NCBI GenBank assembly: GCA_965223435.1
Contig: CBDCWQ010000001.1
Location: 310,001-374,000, forward strand
Direction: 5' to 3'
From: CBDCWQ01 sp965223435
Lineage (GTDB): Bacteria > Myxococcota > Kuafuiibacteriia > Kuafuiibacteriales > Kuafuiibacteriaceae
DNA length: 64,000 nucleotides
The position numbers were made by a program, and so were the translations under genes. Below are positions 8,277-18,938 of the stretch, one piece after another; position 1 is the first letter of the stretch; each line of letters starts with the position of its first letter. The notes under the pieces are model-generated. The model saw only the letters and a program-made list of their open reading frames with translations, had not been told where the DNA came from and did no database searches.

Positions 8277-11200
8277 CTATTCAGCCTTGGTGGTCAGGAC
8301 CATTTGCCACTCACAATTGTCGCCCCCATCTGCATTGGCATCCACGGGGTTGCTGGCAACCTCCTCACCACGCTCGGCAAACGACAAATCACTGAAATTG
8401 AAGGTCTCTGAGAAGCGGGTGAAACACTGTGAATTGAGATGGGAGGGAATATAGTCCGGCGCTAGACCACAATCTGCAGACTGACCCGAATCCAATTCAG
8501 CCAAAAGCCCTTCGACGGTGAACGATTCACCCTCCTTCAGTGAGAACGTAAGCCCTCTATCCAGATGAATCGTGTGATGTCGGTTTGGCTCGAGCTCCCG
8601 GTTGTAGCATGCGGTGGTTCCACCGATCACAAACAAAGTCCCAAACTCGGGACCCGCATCTTGGGCGTCGGTAATTAAGCGCGGATTCGGCGTCACACTG
8701 GGCGCACGCAGAAGGACCCACCATCCGAACTCGCCGTTGGACGTGCCACCGGGATCTTCAATCTTGTCGACCTCGATGCGTCTTACGTTGATGGTGACCA
8801 ACAGGTCCGGCACCAGTGGGTCGCTCCCCCCCGTCACCTCGCGCCCATCGGTCTTGTCATCATCGTCGGTATCAGGATCGGTTGGGTCTGTATTTTGCGT
8901 TCGTTCCGCCGAGTCTGAAAGGCCATCACCGTCGGTATCACCCTTGATCGCACTGCTTTGAACTTCTCTCACCGTTCCATCCGGCAAGACGACCGTCAAC
9001 ACTCCGAAAAGCTCGTCGCCGTCACTCACCGCGTCGTCGTCGCTATCAGCATTGACTGGATCTGTACCGTACTGGGCGGAAGTCGTTCCATCGACGAAGT
9101 AGCCGGAAAAAATACCATTGAACGCTTCCAGCTGATCGAGTCGGTCCTGGGAGAGCTCATCGAAGTCACTGATGCCATCACCATCGGTGTCTGCGCTGGT
9201 CGGGTCGGTTGGGCATTCGCCAGATCCCGAGTAGCAAGGCATATGGCGTTCCGCGTAGTCCGGAAGACCATCGAGATCGGTGTCAGGCACGTTGGGGTTG
9301 GAGGTCACAGTTCGAGAAACGGACCCGCCGACCGTTGGCTCCACGGTCACTGTCCAGCCGGTGTTCTCTTGACTATCAAGGAGCCCATCTTTGTCGATAT
9401 CGCCCGCCAAACCGGTATCACCGGGATCATTGGGACTTGAACCAAAGCCACGTTCGACACCATCTCGGACACCATCCTGGTCGGTATCGGCGTTCAGTGG
9501 ATCGGTCGACTCTCGTTTTTGCCCATAGGGGCTCGGCACCACAACATCGTCGGCCGCGGGAAGACTCTCGAGGAGGCCATTGGCTCCTGGCTTGATGACG
9601 CCGCACAAGACAAACCGGTCGGTGAGGCCTGAAATACCCCCTCCGTCGAAACGGCTCCCGTCCTCACACTGAAATGCACCACTCACGGTCTGACCCGTGG
9701 ATTCACCGACACCAACCAAGGGAACGTCGTCACCCACCACGAGGCTTGCGCCCACTCCGTCGCCGGCGGAAAAGAGCACGTCCGTGCTTGCCGCGGTCGT
9801 CACCAATCCTGCGCCCGCCTGTTGACCCACCGGACCAGGCGCCACAACCACGGTCCGCGGGCTGGGCACACCGCTGAGATGAGGCACAACCTGGACATCA
9901 TCGCATTGCACCGGGAAAATGCATTGCCGACTGAGGCAGTCGCCATCGGTCATACAGTGCTGGGTCACATCTTCGACACAGTGGTTTTGAGGGCAAGCCA
10001 AAGTGTTGGCCGTAAGATCGGTTCCGGCCAACACCACGTCTGCTTGGGAAGCATCCAATACCCCCGCGCCCGTCAGATAACCAAACACCTCTTGGAAGTC
10101 GCTGACAGAGTCGTCATCGGTATCGCGCCGGCGTGGGTCTGTCCGGTTCAGGCTCTGGTTCGTGCTGCAAGGCGGACAAGAGACCCCATTGATGAAGTCT
10201 TGAGGCGTACAAGCCACAGCATCCAAGCAAGATCCGCCTCCGCACTGCGCATCGCTGGAGCAGGGTGCACCCACGTGTCCGACCACCCCTTTGGGACCGG
10301 TCGCATCGCAGGAACACTTGGCGGGCCGAAGATCGAATTCTTCAAAATCTGAAAGCCCATCAAGATCGGAGTCCGGAGTTCGTGGATCTGGGAAAACGCG
10401 GCGAACCAGACTCCCGACCACGCCCACTTCCCAACCAAGCCGCACCTCAGTGAAGTCGTCGAGGAGATCATCATCGGTATCTTTTTTGAAGTCCGAACTA
10501 CCCGCGAGAAACTCGACCTCCGCAATGAGGCCATCGCGGTCAATATCCTGAACGAACTTGAGGCCGAGCACATCACCCGCCCGAACCTGAATGCCTGAAA
10601 AATTGGTCTGGAACTGAACGTCCTCGGGCAAGATCAAGGTCCAAAAGCGTCGAAACTGCCCGTCTCGTCGACTCCCCACCCGAACAATCTTCTCCGGCCC
10701 GTCACAGGTTCCGGTCGTAAGGCTCGGAGCCTGGCACTCGGCGTCGCTGACACAAGGCTTGCCAGGACCCAAGAAGACGTCGTCACCCACCGGAACACTG
10801 GCCACAAAACCATCGGTTCCCGCGCCGATGACCACCGCATCCGCCGCAAGACCCGAAGTCCCGACAGATTCTTCTTGGGTGTCGTTGTTGTCGCACACTC
10901 CGATGTCCGTCGAGTTTGGGTCTTGACCGCAGTCGAGGTTCACCGAGCAGGCTTCTCCAGGAAAGTGAGGCGCAAACGCGACAATACACGTGCCGGTGGT
11001 TGCGGGTGTCTCTGCGATGCCATTCGGGCCCGCCAAAATGGCAAACGCAGTGTTCGGGCCACAGGTTTGGCTGATTTCGTAGCCCGTAACCACCGAAGCA
11101 ATGTCGTCATCTTTGGGCGTGGTATTCAACACCCCGTCTTCACCCGCACGGATGACGACCGCGTCTTCAGAGACACCCCGCGTACCCACCGGAATCAACT

Positions 11201-14120
11201 GGACATCATCGCCCTCAGCCACACTGTCTACGATGGCGTCCGGGCCCGCCAAGATGCCGTCCGGCGCCGGACTCACATCACTCGAATTCGTTCTGCGAAA
11301 GCCCAACACGTCGGACAACAAGAAATCGAGCGATACGCCATTGGTACGCCCGGTGCCCCCGAACCCGGCGAAGCCACCGACGATCTTGCCACCCTCGCAC
11401 GGGGTGGAAGTGCCACAGTCAGAATCGTCGGTACAAATCGCGTTCGGATTGTCCCCGACCGGGGCACAACGGAGCTCATTGCGGGGTCGGTTTAACACAC
11501 CCGCCGTAATCGCCTGGAACCGTTCGACAATACCATTGCCAGAGTCGATGATGATGCCGGCGGTTCGCTCCCGGACTTCTTGTAGGCCTACCGCAAAGTT
11601 ACGCTCGTCGGCGGTCACCAGATCGAAGTTGGCCACTCGGGTCACAAATCCGCGGGGCGCCTGCATCAAACCTTCTACCAGGTTGGGAAAGACTTCCCGG
11701 TTGGCAAAAACGATGGGCCCTCGGCTTTCTCCGGGACCGATGTTGAACACTGCCGGTTCCCCAGTGAGCAACGTGCTCTCGGGTAGAAGCGTAGCCACCG
11801 GAACCAGCTTCGTCGCATCCTCAGGATCGGTGGTTTGCAACGTCAGCTCAACATTCGAGAGGGCGATGGCCACATCACTCGGATTGTGGAGGGTGACGTC
11901 AACCAACACACTTGCCCCTACCACCTCACGAGTGACCGACGTGGAATTGGATAGCTCCTTGCCTTTTTCAAGCGAATTCTCAAACGCTTCTTCCGCCGCA
12001 TCTACGGTCTCAACATCGGTCTGGTCCAAAAATTCTGCACCAGCCTCTACATGCCCCTTAATAAAAAGACGGTTCACAGTTTGAGGGACACCAAGCGAGC
12101 CACAGCTATCTTGACAAGCCTCTAATCCGCCTTCAACGCCCCCATTGATAAATCGCAAGGCGCCATCAGCGTTTAAGGTCGACATACTGTCTGCAGTCGT
12201 AAGGACCGTCGTGGTGTTGGACGTCTCAGTCGTCGTGGAGCCTTGTTCATCGGTAAACGTAAAACGTTCATCGATCTGCAGATGGACACTCCCAATCTCG
12301 ACGCTATGTGCGGGCAGATCGGCGATTCGTGGGTCCCGGTTTCTTTCGAAAAGCTCCACATCATCGGTGTAGCCATCCCCGTCAGAGTCAGCGGTCAGGC
12401 CGTTGGTTTTGAAAAACTCTACCTCGAGAAAATCGTCGATGCCGTCCTCGTCGGAGTCGACCATGTTCTGATTGGTGAAAATGGCGTTGTACTCCTCATT
12501 GTCACTCAGCGAGTCACCATCGGTATCGGCCTGGCGCGGGTTGCTTCCCAAAATGCGTTCCAATTGGTCGGTTAGGCCATCATTGTCGGTATCGCGCGCT
12601 GCAACGTTCACGGGATCATCCACCGGCAAGCTCGGATCACCGGCATCGCTGGTGACCTCGAGGACGCTGACGGTACCATCCACCAACACCACATTGACCT
12701 TCCAGCCAAGTTGCTCAATGTTGTCGGTAAGACCGTCTCCATCGGAGTCGACAATCTCCGTGCCTCCCGGCGGGGATCCGGCGAAGGAGGCCCGGGTGGG
12801 ATCTACGAGTACGCCCTGGCTCACGACGGGATTGGCCAGTGGATTCCCGGCAAGGTCGGCGACGTTGCTGACCGCCACTTCATAACCTACCTCATTTTGC
12901 GAGCGCGTGGTCAGCTGAACAGCCACCCGCCGGGCATCGACAAACGAAGCCCCAGTGACGGCCACAAAGCCCACCTCGGGGTTCACGTTTTCTTGAACGA
13001 TCGAGTAGTTGGCCGCATTGATCGCATCGTCGTCCATCGGCTTACTGAACCGAACGATGACACCCGTATTGCCCGTCGACACCGCCCCAACAACCCGGGG
13101 TTGTGAAGTGCCATCAGTCAGGATCGGGGAAGAGAAGGTGGCAGAGTTTGCCGTCGGATCAATTGAATTGCGAGCCGGATCCCTCACCTGGTCCGAGGCC
13201 GTAATCGTGTAGATCACACCCGCAATCATCGGGGCGGTCTCGAAAAGAATCTGGGTGTTGAACTGCTGTAGGGTAGCGCTGATGAGGAGCAGATCGGGCG
13301 ACACGGTGAAGTTTCGGACGTCCGCAGCGTCGGTGTCTAAGGGTTCATCAAAGGTCAAAACCAAAGAGCTGTTGTTGATCGCTTCTGCGGTGAGCAGGCG
13401 GGGCGCGGTATCGTCTCGACCTAGGCGCCCCACAAACGTGGTTTCACTGCGCAGTGGATCAACCAAGGTGTTGTTCTGCGCCTCCACTTCAACCGCATGG
13501 ACCCGAACCGTATACTCGATGGCTTCCTGCGGGCTCGTGGTGAGGAGTACACCCGTTCCGTCCATACTCACCTCAGCGGAAAGCACGTCAAGATTGGGAG
13601 ATTCGATGGCATACGACCCTGGATCATCCGCCTCTCCATCACCGTTGGGCTGGTCTCTCAAGGGTCCGCTGAACACGATCAACACGCGGGTGTTGTCCAC
13701 AGGCACCGCGCCGACGACAAAAACCTCACCGAGCGTGGAGCCCTCGAAGTCTAGGGTTGTATGCAATCCCTTTCGACTCACACCCAGGCCGTCTTGTTCT
13801 TGCACTTCGTCACCCGCAGGCTCTGAAACCGCGATGGTGTAGCGAACGGCTTGCTGGGCCTCTGTGACCAGAAGAACCCCATCCCCCCGTAAGGAGGCAT
13901 CCAGAACCTTGAGTGACCGCCCCGCAGGGTCGGTGATGAGATAACGGCTGGCCTGGACTTCCGCTGGACCAGCCGATCCGGAAAACTTCAGCGATACGTA
14001 GTGGGTACTTGGTGCCTTCGCTTCCACCAAAGATACGTGGCCATCGTTGGCCCCACTCTTCTGACACGCCACAGCCGCCCCAAAAGTTGCCGCCACCGCG
14101 AGAAAAATACCTCGATTCAT
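8277..14120 (-). CDS. Large lipoprotein with SbsA-Ig-like and thrombospondin type 3 calcium repeats
   Basis: Encodes 1947 residues from ATG 14120, which has a GGAGGGAGGGG ribosome site; a longer in-frame start is less likely. The N-terminus MNRGIFLAVAATFGAAVAC ends in a lipobox-like AVAC, so it is probably a lipoprotein. Residues about 30-420 hold several SbsA/Ig-like modules (e.g. DNTRVLIVFSGPL, NNSSLVLTFDEPLD). There are three clusters of Asp-rich D-x-D-x-DG calcium repeats (DSDGDGLTDNIE, DTDNDGLTDQLE, DTDGDGISDFDE), and between them Cys motifs of the form C-x-x-D-x-x-C and a recurring GxDG...GDDV unit. Such proteins are surface-exposed, rigid calcium-loaded stalks or adhesins in Myxococcota. 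No enzymatic domain is visible. No termination hairpin follows. Confidence 0.88.
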   Translation of the reverse strand: MNRGIFLAVAATFGAAVACQKSGANDGHVSLVEAKAPSTHYVSLKFSGSAGPAEVQASRYLITDPAGRSLKVLDASLRGDGVLLVTEAQQAVRYTIAVSEPAGDEVQEQDGLGVSRKGLHTTLDFEGSTLGEVFVVGAVPVDNTRVLIVFSGPLRDQPNGDGEADDPGSYAIESPNLDVLSAEVSMDGTGVLLTTSPQEAIEYTVRVHAVEVEAQNNTLVDPLRSETTFVGRLGRDDTAPRLLTAEAINNSSLVLTFDEPLDTDAADVRNFTVSPDLLLISATLQQFNTQILFETAPMIAGVIYTITASDQVRDPARNSIDPTANSATFSSPILTDGTSQPRVVGAVSTGNTGVIVRFSKPMDDDAINAANYSIVQENVNPEVGFVAVTGASFVDARRVAVQLTTRSQNEVGYEVAVSNVADLAGNPLANPVVSQGVLVDPTRASFAGSPPGGTEIVDSDGDGLTDNIEQLGWKVNVVLVDGTVSVLEVTSDAGDPSLPVDDPVNVAARDTDNDGLTDQLERILGSNPRQADTDGDSLSDNEEYNAIFTNQNMVDSDEDGIDDFLEVEFFKTNGLTADSDGDGYTDDVELFERNRDPRIADLPAHSVEIGSVHLQIDERFTFTDEQGSTTTETSNTTTVLTTADSMSTLNADGALRFINGGVEGGLEACQDSCGSLGVPQTVNRLFIKGHVEAGAEFLDQTDVETVDAAEEAFENSLEKGKELSNSTSVTREVVGASVLVDVTLHNPSDVAIALSNVELTLQTTDPEDATKLVPVATLLPESTLLTGEPAVFNIGPGESRGPIVFANREVFPNLVEGLMQAPRGFVTRVANFDLVTADERNFAVGLQEVRERTAGIIIDSGNGIVERFQAITAGVLNRPRNELRCAPVGDNPNAICTDDSDCGTSTPCEGGKIVGGFAGFGGTGRTNGVSLDFLLSDVLGFRRTNSSDVSPAPDGILAGPDAIVDSVAEGDDVQLIPVGTRGVSEDAVVIRAGEDGVLNTTPKDDDIASVVTGYEISQTCGPNTAFAILAGPNGIAETPATTGTCIVAFAPHFPGEACSVNLDCGQDPNSTDIGVCDNNDTQEESVGTSGLAADAVVIGAGTDGFVASVPVGDDVFLGPGKPCVSDAECQAPSLTTGTCDGPEKIVRVGSRRDGQFRRFWTLILPEDVQFQTNFSGIQVRAGDVLGLKFVQDIDRDGLIAEVEFLAGSSDFKKDTDDDLLDDFTEVRLGWEVGVVGSLVRRVFPDPRTPDSDLDGLSDFEEFDLRPAKCSCDATGPKGVVGHVGAPCSSDAQCGGGSCLDAVACTPQDFINGVSCPPCSTNQSLNRTDPRRRDTDDDSVSDFQEVFGYLTGAGVLDASQADVVLAGTDLTANTLACPQNHCVEDVTQHCMTDGDCLSRQCIFPVQCDDVQVVPHLSGVPSPRTVVVAPGPVGQQAGAGLVTTAASTDVLFSAGDGVGASLVVGDDVPLVGVGESTGQTVSGAFQCEDGSRFDGGGISGLTDRFVLCGVIKPGANGLLESLPAADDVVVPSPYGQKRESTDPLNADTDQDGVRDGVERGFGSSPNDPGDTGLAGDIDKDGLLDSQENTGWTVTVEPTVGGSVSRTVTSNPNVPDTDLDGLPDYAERHMPCYSGSGECPTDPTSADTDGDGISDFDELSQDRLDQLEAFNGIFSGYFVDGTTSAQYGTDPVNADSDDDAVSDGDELFGVLTVVLPDGTVREVQSSAIKGDTDGDGLSDSAERTQNTDPTDPDTDDDDKTDGREVTGGSDPLVPDLLVTINVRRIEVDKIEDPGGTSNGEFGWWVLLRAPSVTPNPRLITDAQDAGPEFGTLFVIGGTTACYNRELEPNRHHTIHLDRGLTFSLKEGESFTVEGLLAELDSGQSADCGLAPDYIPSHLNSQCFTRFSETFNFSDLSFAERGEEVASNPVDANADGGDNCEWQMVLTTKAE

Positions 14121-14409
14121 GTGCCCCTCCCTCCAGAGTTCTGACAAAGCCCCAACCAAACGCAGACGAAATGGGGCCAGGCGTGTAACGCCTCAAAAAT
14201 ACAAGGTCAATGGCCATCTGAGCGTCATATTTACGACAGTCCTATCGACATCCGCTGGACCCTTTTTGTGGTTGTTTTTTATTCCAATGATGACCACTCA
14301 GAGCTCAAGTCCGAACAAGATCCAAACGAAGAATGCGAGAGACGATCACGCAAGCATCGGGACTGCAAGATGCCAAAGGACAGACGCCCCATGCTACCCT
14401 TTGTACAGC
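14121..14409. other. Divergent intergenic region with probable promoters
   Basis: This 289-bp spacer separates the calcium-repeat lipoprotein (minus) from the WGR/DUF4132 operon (plus) and must carry both promoters. I could not pick a -35/-10 pair reliably. The open frame that continues upstream of 14410 is not supported by composition or similarity. Confidence 0.45.
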
Positions 14410-17400
14410 ATGCGCCGGTTTGAGTTTCGCGACAGTAAGTCCGATAAGTTTTGGGAGATCCATACGGAGGCAAACACCGTCACCGCCCGGTGGGGGCGCA
14501 TCGGAACCCGCGGGCAAGAAAAATCAAGGGACTTCGGCAGCCATACCGAAGCACAGAGCAACGCAGAAAAGCAGATTGCGGCCAAGGTCAAGAAAGGTTA
14601 CGTAGAAGCAAACCAACCGCCGCCTAACGAAAAAAGAGACCTGAAACCGGCCGACCAGGCTTCTGCTGAGGCAACCCCGGTGGGAGGGGCGCTTCTTCCA
14701 GACGAAGCACAGTTTGAGATGCCGGCAACCTGGAAAGCGCGCATTCACCCTCGGCGCGGCGGCCGGTTCATCCCTGCGCGCAGATACGTTGTTCGGGAAA
14801 CGTTTTCGAGGCTGAAACGAGCCGCAGACTCCGCAGGCATCGAGTTGCCGGAGGCATGGCAGGCCGAGGACTGGACGGAGGAGAAACTTAGAGGACTCAA
14901 CCAGAAGCTTGCCCAAACCTACGAGGGCCGCGAGGGCCAAGAGTCGCTCCTGAGGCTGGTCCTGACCACCCACGGTCTCATGCCTGCCATCGAGGTATTC
15001 CTCGAGTTCGCCAAAAAACAACCGCTGGCGTACGTCCATGGTTCGAGAACCCTTCGCACCGCATTGGCTCGGTGCTCCGAAGAGTCCTATGCAGAAGCTC
15101 GGACACGACTCAACGAAGCGCGCCGCCAGGTAGACCCTTGCATCTGTGCCTATCTCATGCCGGACGAGGCGACGTGGTTTGACGAAAGCATGAAAAATAC
15201 TTCCTTCGCGGCAGACAGCCTGATGCTCACCTGTGTGCGCTCGGTGGATGCGCTGGCAACAACTCGAGCCTTCGACCACCTCAGTGACGGCGTCGCCGAG
15301 ACCCTCGCTGTAGAGTTTGGGCACGAGGCCCTCGGGGTACTGACCTCCATGTTCAAACACGCATCGTGGACCGAAGCCGAGGAGACCATTGTGAAGGTCA
15401 TCGCCCAAATCCCGCACGATGCCGCGGTGACGACGCTGTTTGATCTCATCGAAGAAAAGGCCGTGCGTCGCGCCTTGCCCACGTTGTTTCAGCGATTTCC
15501 TCAGCGCTGCATCCGGGTGGGCATCACACGCCCGGCCCTCAAGTCCTACGTCTCGGGCTGGGTCGCCGAGCATCCCGCCGCCGCCGATGCAGTGATGGCA
15601 TCTGCCTCCAAAGAGGTTCAAGACGCGATCCGTGCCCTGCGAAAAGCCCAAGTCCCGGCTTTGCCCGAAGCGCCTCTAGCGTCGCTCCATCCCTTTTTTA
15701 AGAGCCCCCCTTGGACCCGAAAAAGGGCCACCACCAAACCCATCGCCGTAACACTTGAGGCAGAGCTCCCACCTCCTTTTGGGAAACTCACTGCCAAAGA
15801 AGAAACCATTGCGAACCGGGAACTGGCCCGAGCAGAAGAGGCCAAAGACCCAAAAAAACAGAACGACTTGTGGGAAAACGGGGACCCCAACGGCCGGCTC
15901 GGACTCGTGCTGTACGGAAATGAGGCCGTACGTCAACGCGCCGCAAAATCCATTTCGGAAAGCTGGTGGTACAATGAACCGGCACAGCGTATGGCGCTTG
16001 GGCTTATCAAGGGGGCTCCCCGTCTGGCAGGGCCCATCTTGACCGCCGTCGGGAAGGACTCACTGACCAGCATCGTGCCTTCGATGGTGGCCCTCGCATC
16101 CAAAGAAACAGCCCAGCTTTTTCTTGAAGGCCTAGAAAAAAAGACAAGGCGCAAACTCGCCATCGAGTGGGCCACGAGGTTCCCAGACTTCGCTGCCCGG
16201 GCCTGGATTCCGGTGGCCTGCGGAACGAAGAAAAAGCTGCGCCGATTGGCGGAATCGGGTCTTCGCGCCCTGGCACAAAGAGGGCACGAACCCACCGTAC
16301 GCCAGGTGGGCGCCGACTACGGCGCGCAAGCAACAGCTGCCATCGATGCCCTTCTGGCAGTCGACCCCCTGGAGTCCCCACCTCGCCCTGTGCCAAACAA
16401 CATCAGTTTCTTGAACACCCACACCCTCCCGCGCCCCAAGCTCAAAGACCGAAACGAGACCCTGCCCGGCCCGGCGATGGAAACGATAGCCCTCGCCTTT
16501 TCTGTCTGTACCCTCGACGAGGTATACGACGGCGTCGAGGTGATCAAATCCGAACTCGAAGCCAACTCCCTCGCCCAATTCGCCTGGGGTCTGTTTGAGC
16601 AGTGGTTGTCCGTTGGGGCCCCAAGCAAAGAGTCCTGGGTGTTGTCCGCACTGGGCCTGGTCGGAAACGATGAAATCGCCAGCAAACTGACCCCCATGAT
16701 CCGCGCCTGGCCCGGTGAGTCTCAGCACCAACGCGCGGTGAATGGGTTGGATGTTCTTCTGGCGATCGGCAGTGACGTTTCCCTCATGCATCTCAACAGC
16801 ATCGCGCAGAAAGTAAAATTCAAAGGGATCAAGGACAACGCGAGGCAACGCATCGAGCAGCTCGCGTCATCCTTGAATCTCACCAAAGAGCAACTTGCGG
16901 ACCGCTTGGTCCCTGACCTCAACCTCGATGCCCACGGCATGATGATGCTCGACTACGGACCCAGAACCTTCACCGTCGGTTTTGACGAGGCCCTCAGACC
17001 CGTCGTACGAGACCAAACAGGAAAGCGACGCAAGTCGCTCCCCAAACCAGGAGCCAAAGACGACCCGGCGCGGGCAAAGCCGGCGGAGGCCCTGTTCAAG
17101 CAACTGAAGAAGAGCGTGCGCGCTTTGGCCAGCATTCAGATAGGACGCCTAGAAAACGCGATGATCATCGGGCGCCGCTGGACGGCCAAGGATTTTGAGG
17201 TCTATCTCGTCAAACACCCTTTGCTCATACACCTGGTCCGACGTCTGGTCTGGGGAGTCTACGAAAAGGGCGGGCTCGTGGAAGGATTTCGGGTGACCGA
17301 GGATTCATCCCTCGCCAATGTTCAGGACGAAGAATTCGAACTCAAGCACACATCGCTGGTTGGTGTCGTCCATGCCATTGATCTTCCCCCCGGCCAAGCA

Positions 17401-17847
17401 GCGGCCTGGGGCGAGCTGTTCTCGGACTACGAACTGCTACAGCCTTTTTTGCAACTGGGGCGTCCCATCCACGAGCTCACGCCCGAGGAACGTGAAAGCA
17501 AACAGCTTCTTCGGCACCGCGGTACTCCCGTTTCTGCGGGAAGGCTCTTGGGCCTATTGAACAAAGGCTGGGAGCGAGGCGAGGCGCAAGATGGCGGCGT
17601 GGTCCACTGGCTGAGCCTACCCCTTTCGGACCAGGAGCATGAACTTCGCCTGTGGCTGGGGGATAGTGGACTGTGGATAGGGATGGGCGTAGACCAAGAC
17701 CAAGATCCGTGCATCGAAGGCGTGAGCGTGGTTCAACGAAGGGGCTGGGCCTGGAAAGTCGAAGACGGTGTCATGCCCCTCAAAAACTTGCCTAGGAGCA
17801 TAGCTTCTGAACTGATCGATACCGTGGAAGGACTGGTGAACGCGTGA
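14410..17847 (+). CDS. WGR domain / DUF4132 protein (MolR/YehI-like)
   Basis: Encodes 1145 residues from ATG 14410, where the WGR domain begins at once (MRRFEFRDSKSDKFWEI, then ARWGRIGTRGQ). WGR domains bind nucleic acid ends in PARPs; in bacteria they recur in this family without a known target. The centre is a long alpha-helical, HEAT-like region (repeated LxxLAxxxxxxxA patterns) with a Lys/Arg-rich linker near residue 860. The C-terminal part (TPEERESKQLLRHRGT, then GRLLGLLNKGWERGEAQDGG) matches DUF4132. The size and order agree with E. coli MolR/YehI. No clear ribosome site precedes the ATG. The stop overlaps the GTG of the ATPase gene (GTGA), so the operon is tightly coupled. Confidence 0.85.
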   Translation: MRRFEFRDSKSDKFWEIHTEANTVTARWGRIGTRGQEKSRDFGSHTEAQSNAEKQIAAKVKKGYVEANQPPPNEKRDLKPADQASAEATPVGGALLPDEAQFEMPATWKARIHPRRGGRFIPARRYVVRETFSRLKRAADSAGIELPEAWQAEDWTEEKLRGLNQKLAQTYEGREGQESLLRLVLTTHGLMPAIEVFLEFAKKQPLAYVHGSRTLRTALARCSEESYAEARTRLNEARRQVDPCICAYLMPDEATWFDESMKNTSFAADSLMLTCVRSVDALATTRAFDHLSDGVAETLAVEFGHEALGVLTSMFKHASWTEAEETIVKVIAQIPHDAAVTTLFDLIEEKAVRRALPTLFQRFPQRCIRVGITRPALKSYVSGWVAEHPAAADAVMASASKEVQDAIRALRKAQVPALPEAPLASLHPFFKSPPWTRKRATTKPIAVTLEAELPPPFGKLTAKEETIANRELARAEEAKDPKKQNDLWENGDPNGRLGLVLYGNEAVRQRAAKSISESWWYNEPAQRMALGLIKGAPRLAGPILTAVGKDSLTSIVPSMVALASKETAQLFLEGLEKKTRRKLAIEWATRFPDFAARAWIPVACGTKKKLRRLAESGLRALAQRGHEPTVRQVGADYGAQATAAIDALLAVDPLESPPRPVPNNISFLNTHTLPRPKLKDRNETLPGPAMETIALAFSVCTLDEVYDGVEVIKSELEANSLAQFAWGLFEQWLSVGAPSKESWVLSALGLVGNDEIASKLTPMIRAWPGESQHQRAVNGLDVLLAIGSDVSLMHLNSIAQKVKFKGIKDNARQRIEQLASSLNLTKEQLADRLVPDLNLDAHGMMMLDYGPRTFTVGFDEALRPVVRDQTGKRRKSLPKPGAKDDPARAKPAEALFKQLKKSVRALASIQIGRLENAMIIGRRWTAKDFEVYLVKHPLLIHLVRRLVWGVYEKGGLVEGFRVTEDSSLANVQDEEFELKHTSLVGVVHAIDLPPGQAAAWGELFSDYELLQPFLQLGRPIHELTPEERESKQLLRHRGTPVSAGRLLGLLNKGWERGEAQDGGVVHWLSLPLSDQEHELRLWLGDSGLWIGMGVDQDQDPCIEGVSVVQRRGWAWKVEDGVMPLKNLPRSIASELIDTVEGLVNA

Positions 17848-18935
17848 GCGAGGCTGAAGTCCAGCGGCCCCCGGCCGAAGTCGCTTACGCGAATGAGCTC
17901 GCTTTTCTCGACAAAGAAGATTCCGCGCCAAAACCGCCGGGCTGGCGGCTGTCCCTCACCGCCGTTCGTAAGTTCTTATGTGGAGACAAGGATCTTGGCC
18001 TCGAGCCCAAGTTTGTGGGCGACTTCGGTTTGGTCGAACGGGCGATGGTGTCCCTGGTCACCCTGCGCGGCCTGCTTTTGGTCGGCGAACCGGGTACCGC
18101 CAAATCCATGCTCTCCGAGCTTCTGGCCGCCGCCATTTCGGGAGACTCATCCTTGGTCATTCAGGGTGGTGCCGCGACAGGCGAAGAGCAGATCAAGTAT
18201 GGCTGGAACTATGCGCTGTTGATCAACGAGGGCCCCACACCCCGGGCGCTGGTTCCGGGGCCCCTCCACACGGGCATGGCGCAGGGCAAGCTGGTCCGCT
18301 TCGAGGAGATCACCCGGTGCCCGAGCGAAGTCCAAGACGGCCTCTTGTCGGTCCTCTCGGATCGGGTCCTGGCGATTCCTGAACTCGGCAACGATGGAGC
18401 GACCCTTCTGGCTCGACCAGGATTCAATGTCATCGCCACCGCCAACACCCGAGACCGAGGGGTCAACGAGATGAGTGCGGCCCTGAAGCGTCGATTCAAT
18501 TTCGAAACCGTGCATCCCATCGGCGATTTCGACAGCGAGTTTGAATTGGTTCAAAGAGAGACCAAGAAGGCTCTTTCTCGGTCCGGTGTAAACCGGTCAC
18601 CCCCCAAAGACGTCATGGAGGTCTTGGTTCAGACCTTCCGGGATCTCCGAGGCGGCCTCAGGGGACAAGGGGGCACCACCGAACGGCTGAATGCGGTGAT
18701 GTCGACCGCAGAAGCCGTCAGTGTGGCACACGCCGCGGGGGTACGCGCCCACTTTCTGCGAGACGCCGAGGCGTGTCCAAGCGACATTATGGATTGCCTC
18801 GCGGGCGTGGCGGTCAAGGACCACCCTGAAGACCTCCAAAGGGTTCGCCGCTACCTGGAACAGAAGGTTCCTAAGAAAAGCGGCGCAGCATGGAGGGCCC
18901 TTTACGACGCGCGTCATCGTCTTCAGGGAGGCTGA
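17844..18935 (+). CDS. MoxR-family AAA+ ATPase (YehL-like)
   Basis: Encodes 363 residues. Walker A is GEPGTAKS near residue 75, Walker B is LVRFEEI near residue 155, sensor 1 is IATANTRDRGVNE and the arginine-finger region is ALKRRFNFE. This is the MoxR clade, chaperone-like ATPases that remodel or insert cofactors into partner proteins, generally together with a VWA-domain protein. It starts on a GTG that overlaps the preceding stop and ends 3 bp before the next start. The VWA partner is two genes downstream, the expected arrangement. The target of the complex cannot be read from the sequence. Confidence 0.93.
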   Translation: MSEAEVQRPPAEVAYANELAFLDKEDSAPKPPGWRLSLTAVRKFLCGDKDLGLEPKFVGDFGLVERAMVSLVTLRGLLLVGEPGTAKSMLSELLAAAISGDSSLVIQGGAATGEEQIKYGWNYALLINEGPTPRALVPGPLHTGMAQGKLVRFEEITRCPSEVQDGLLSVLSDRVLAIPELGNDGATLLARPGFNVIATANTRDRGVNEMSAALKRRFNFETVHPIGDFDSEFELVQRETKKALSRSGVNRSPPKDVMEVLVQTFRDLRGGLRGQGGTTERLNAVMSTAEAVSVAHAAGVRAHFLRDAEACPSDIMDCLAGVAVKDHPEDLQRVRRYLEQKVPKKSGAAWRALYDARHRLQGG

Positions 18936-18938
18936 GGT

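Noticed and set aside
8958..9440. Plus-strand ORFs within the calcium-repeat lipoprotein gene
   Set aside because: They mirror the repetitive Asp codons of the real minus-strand gene and have no ribosome site or recognisable domain.
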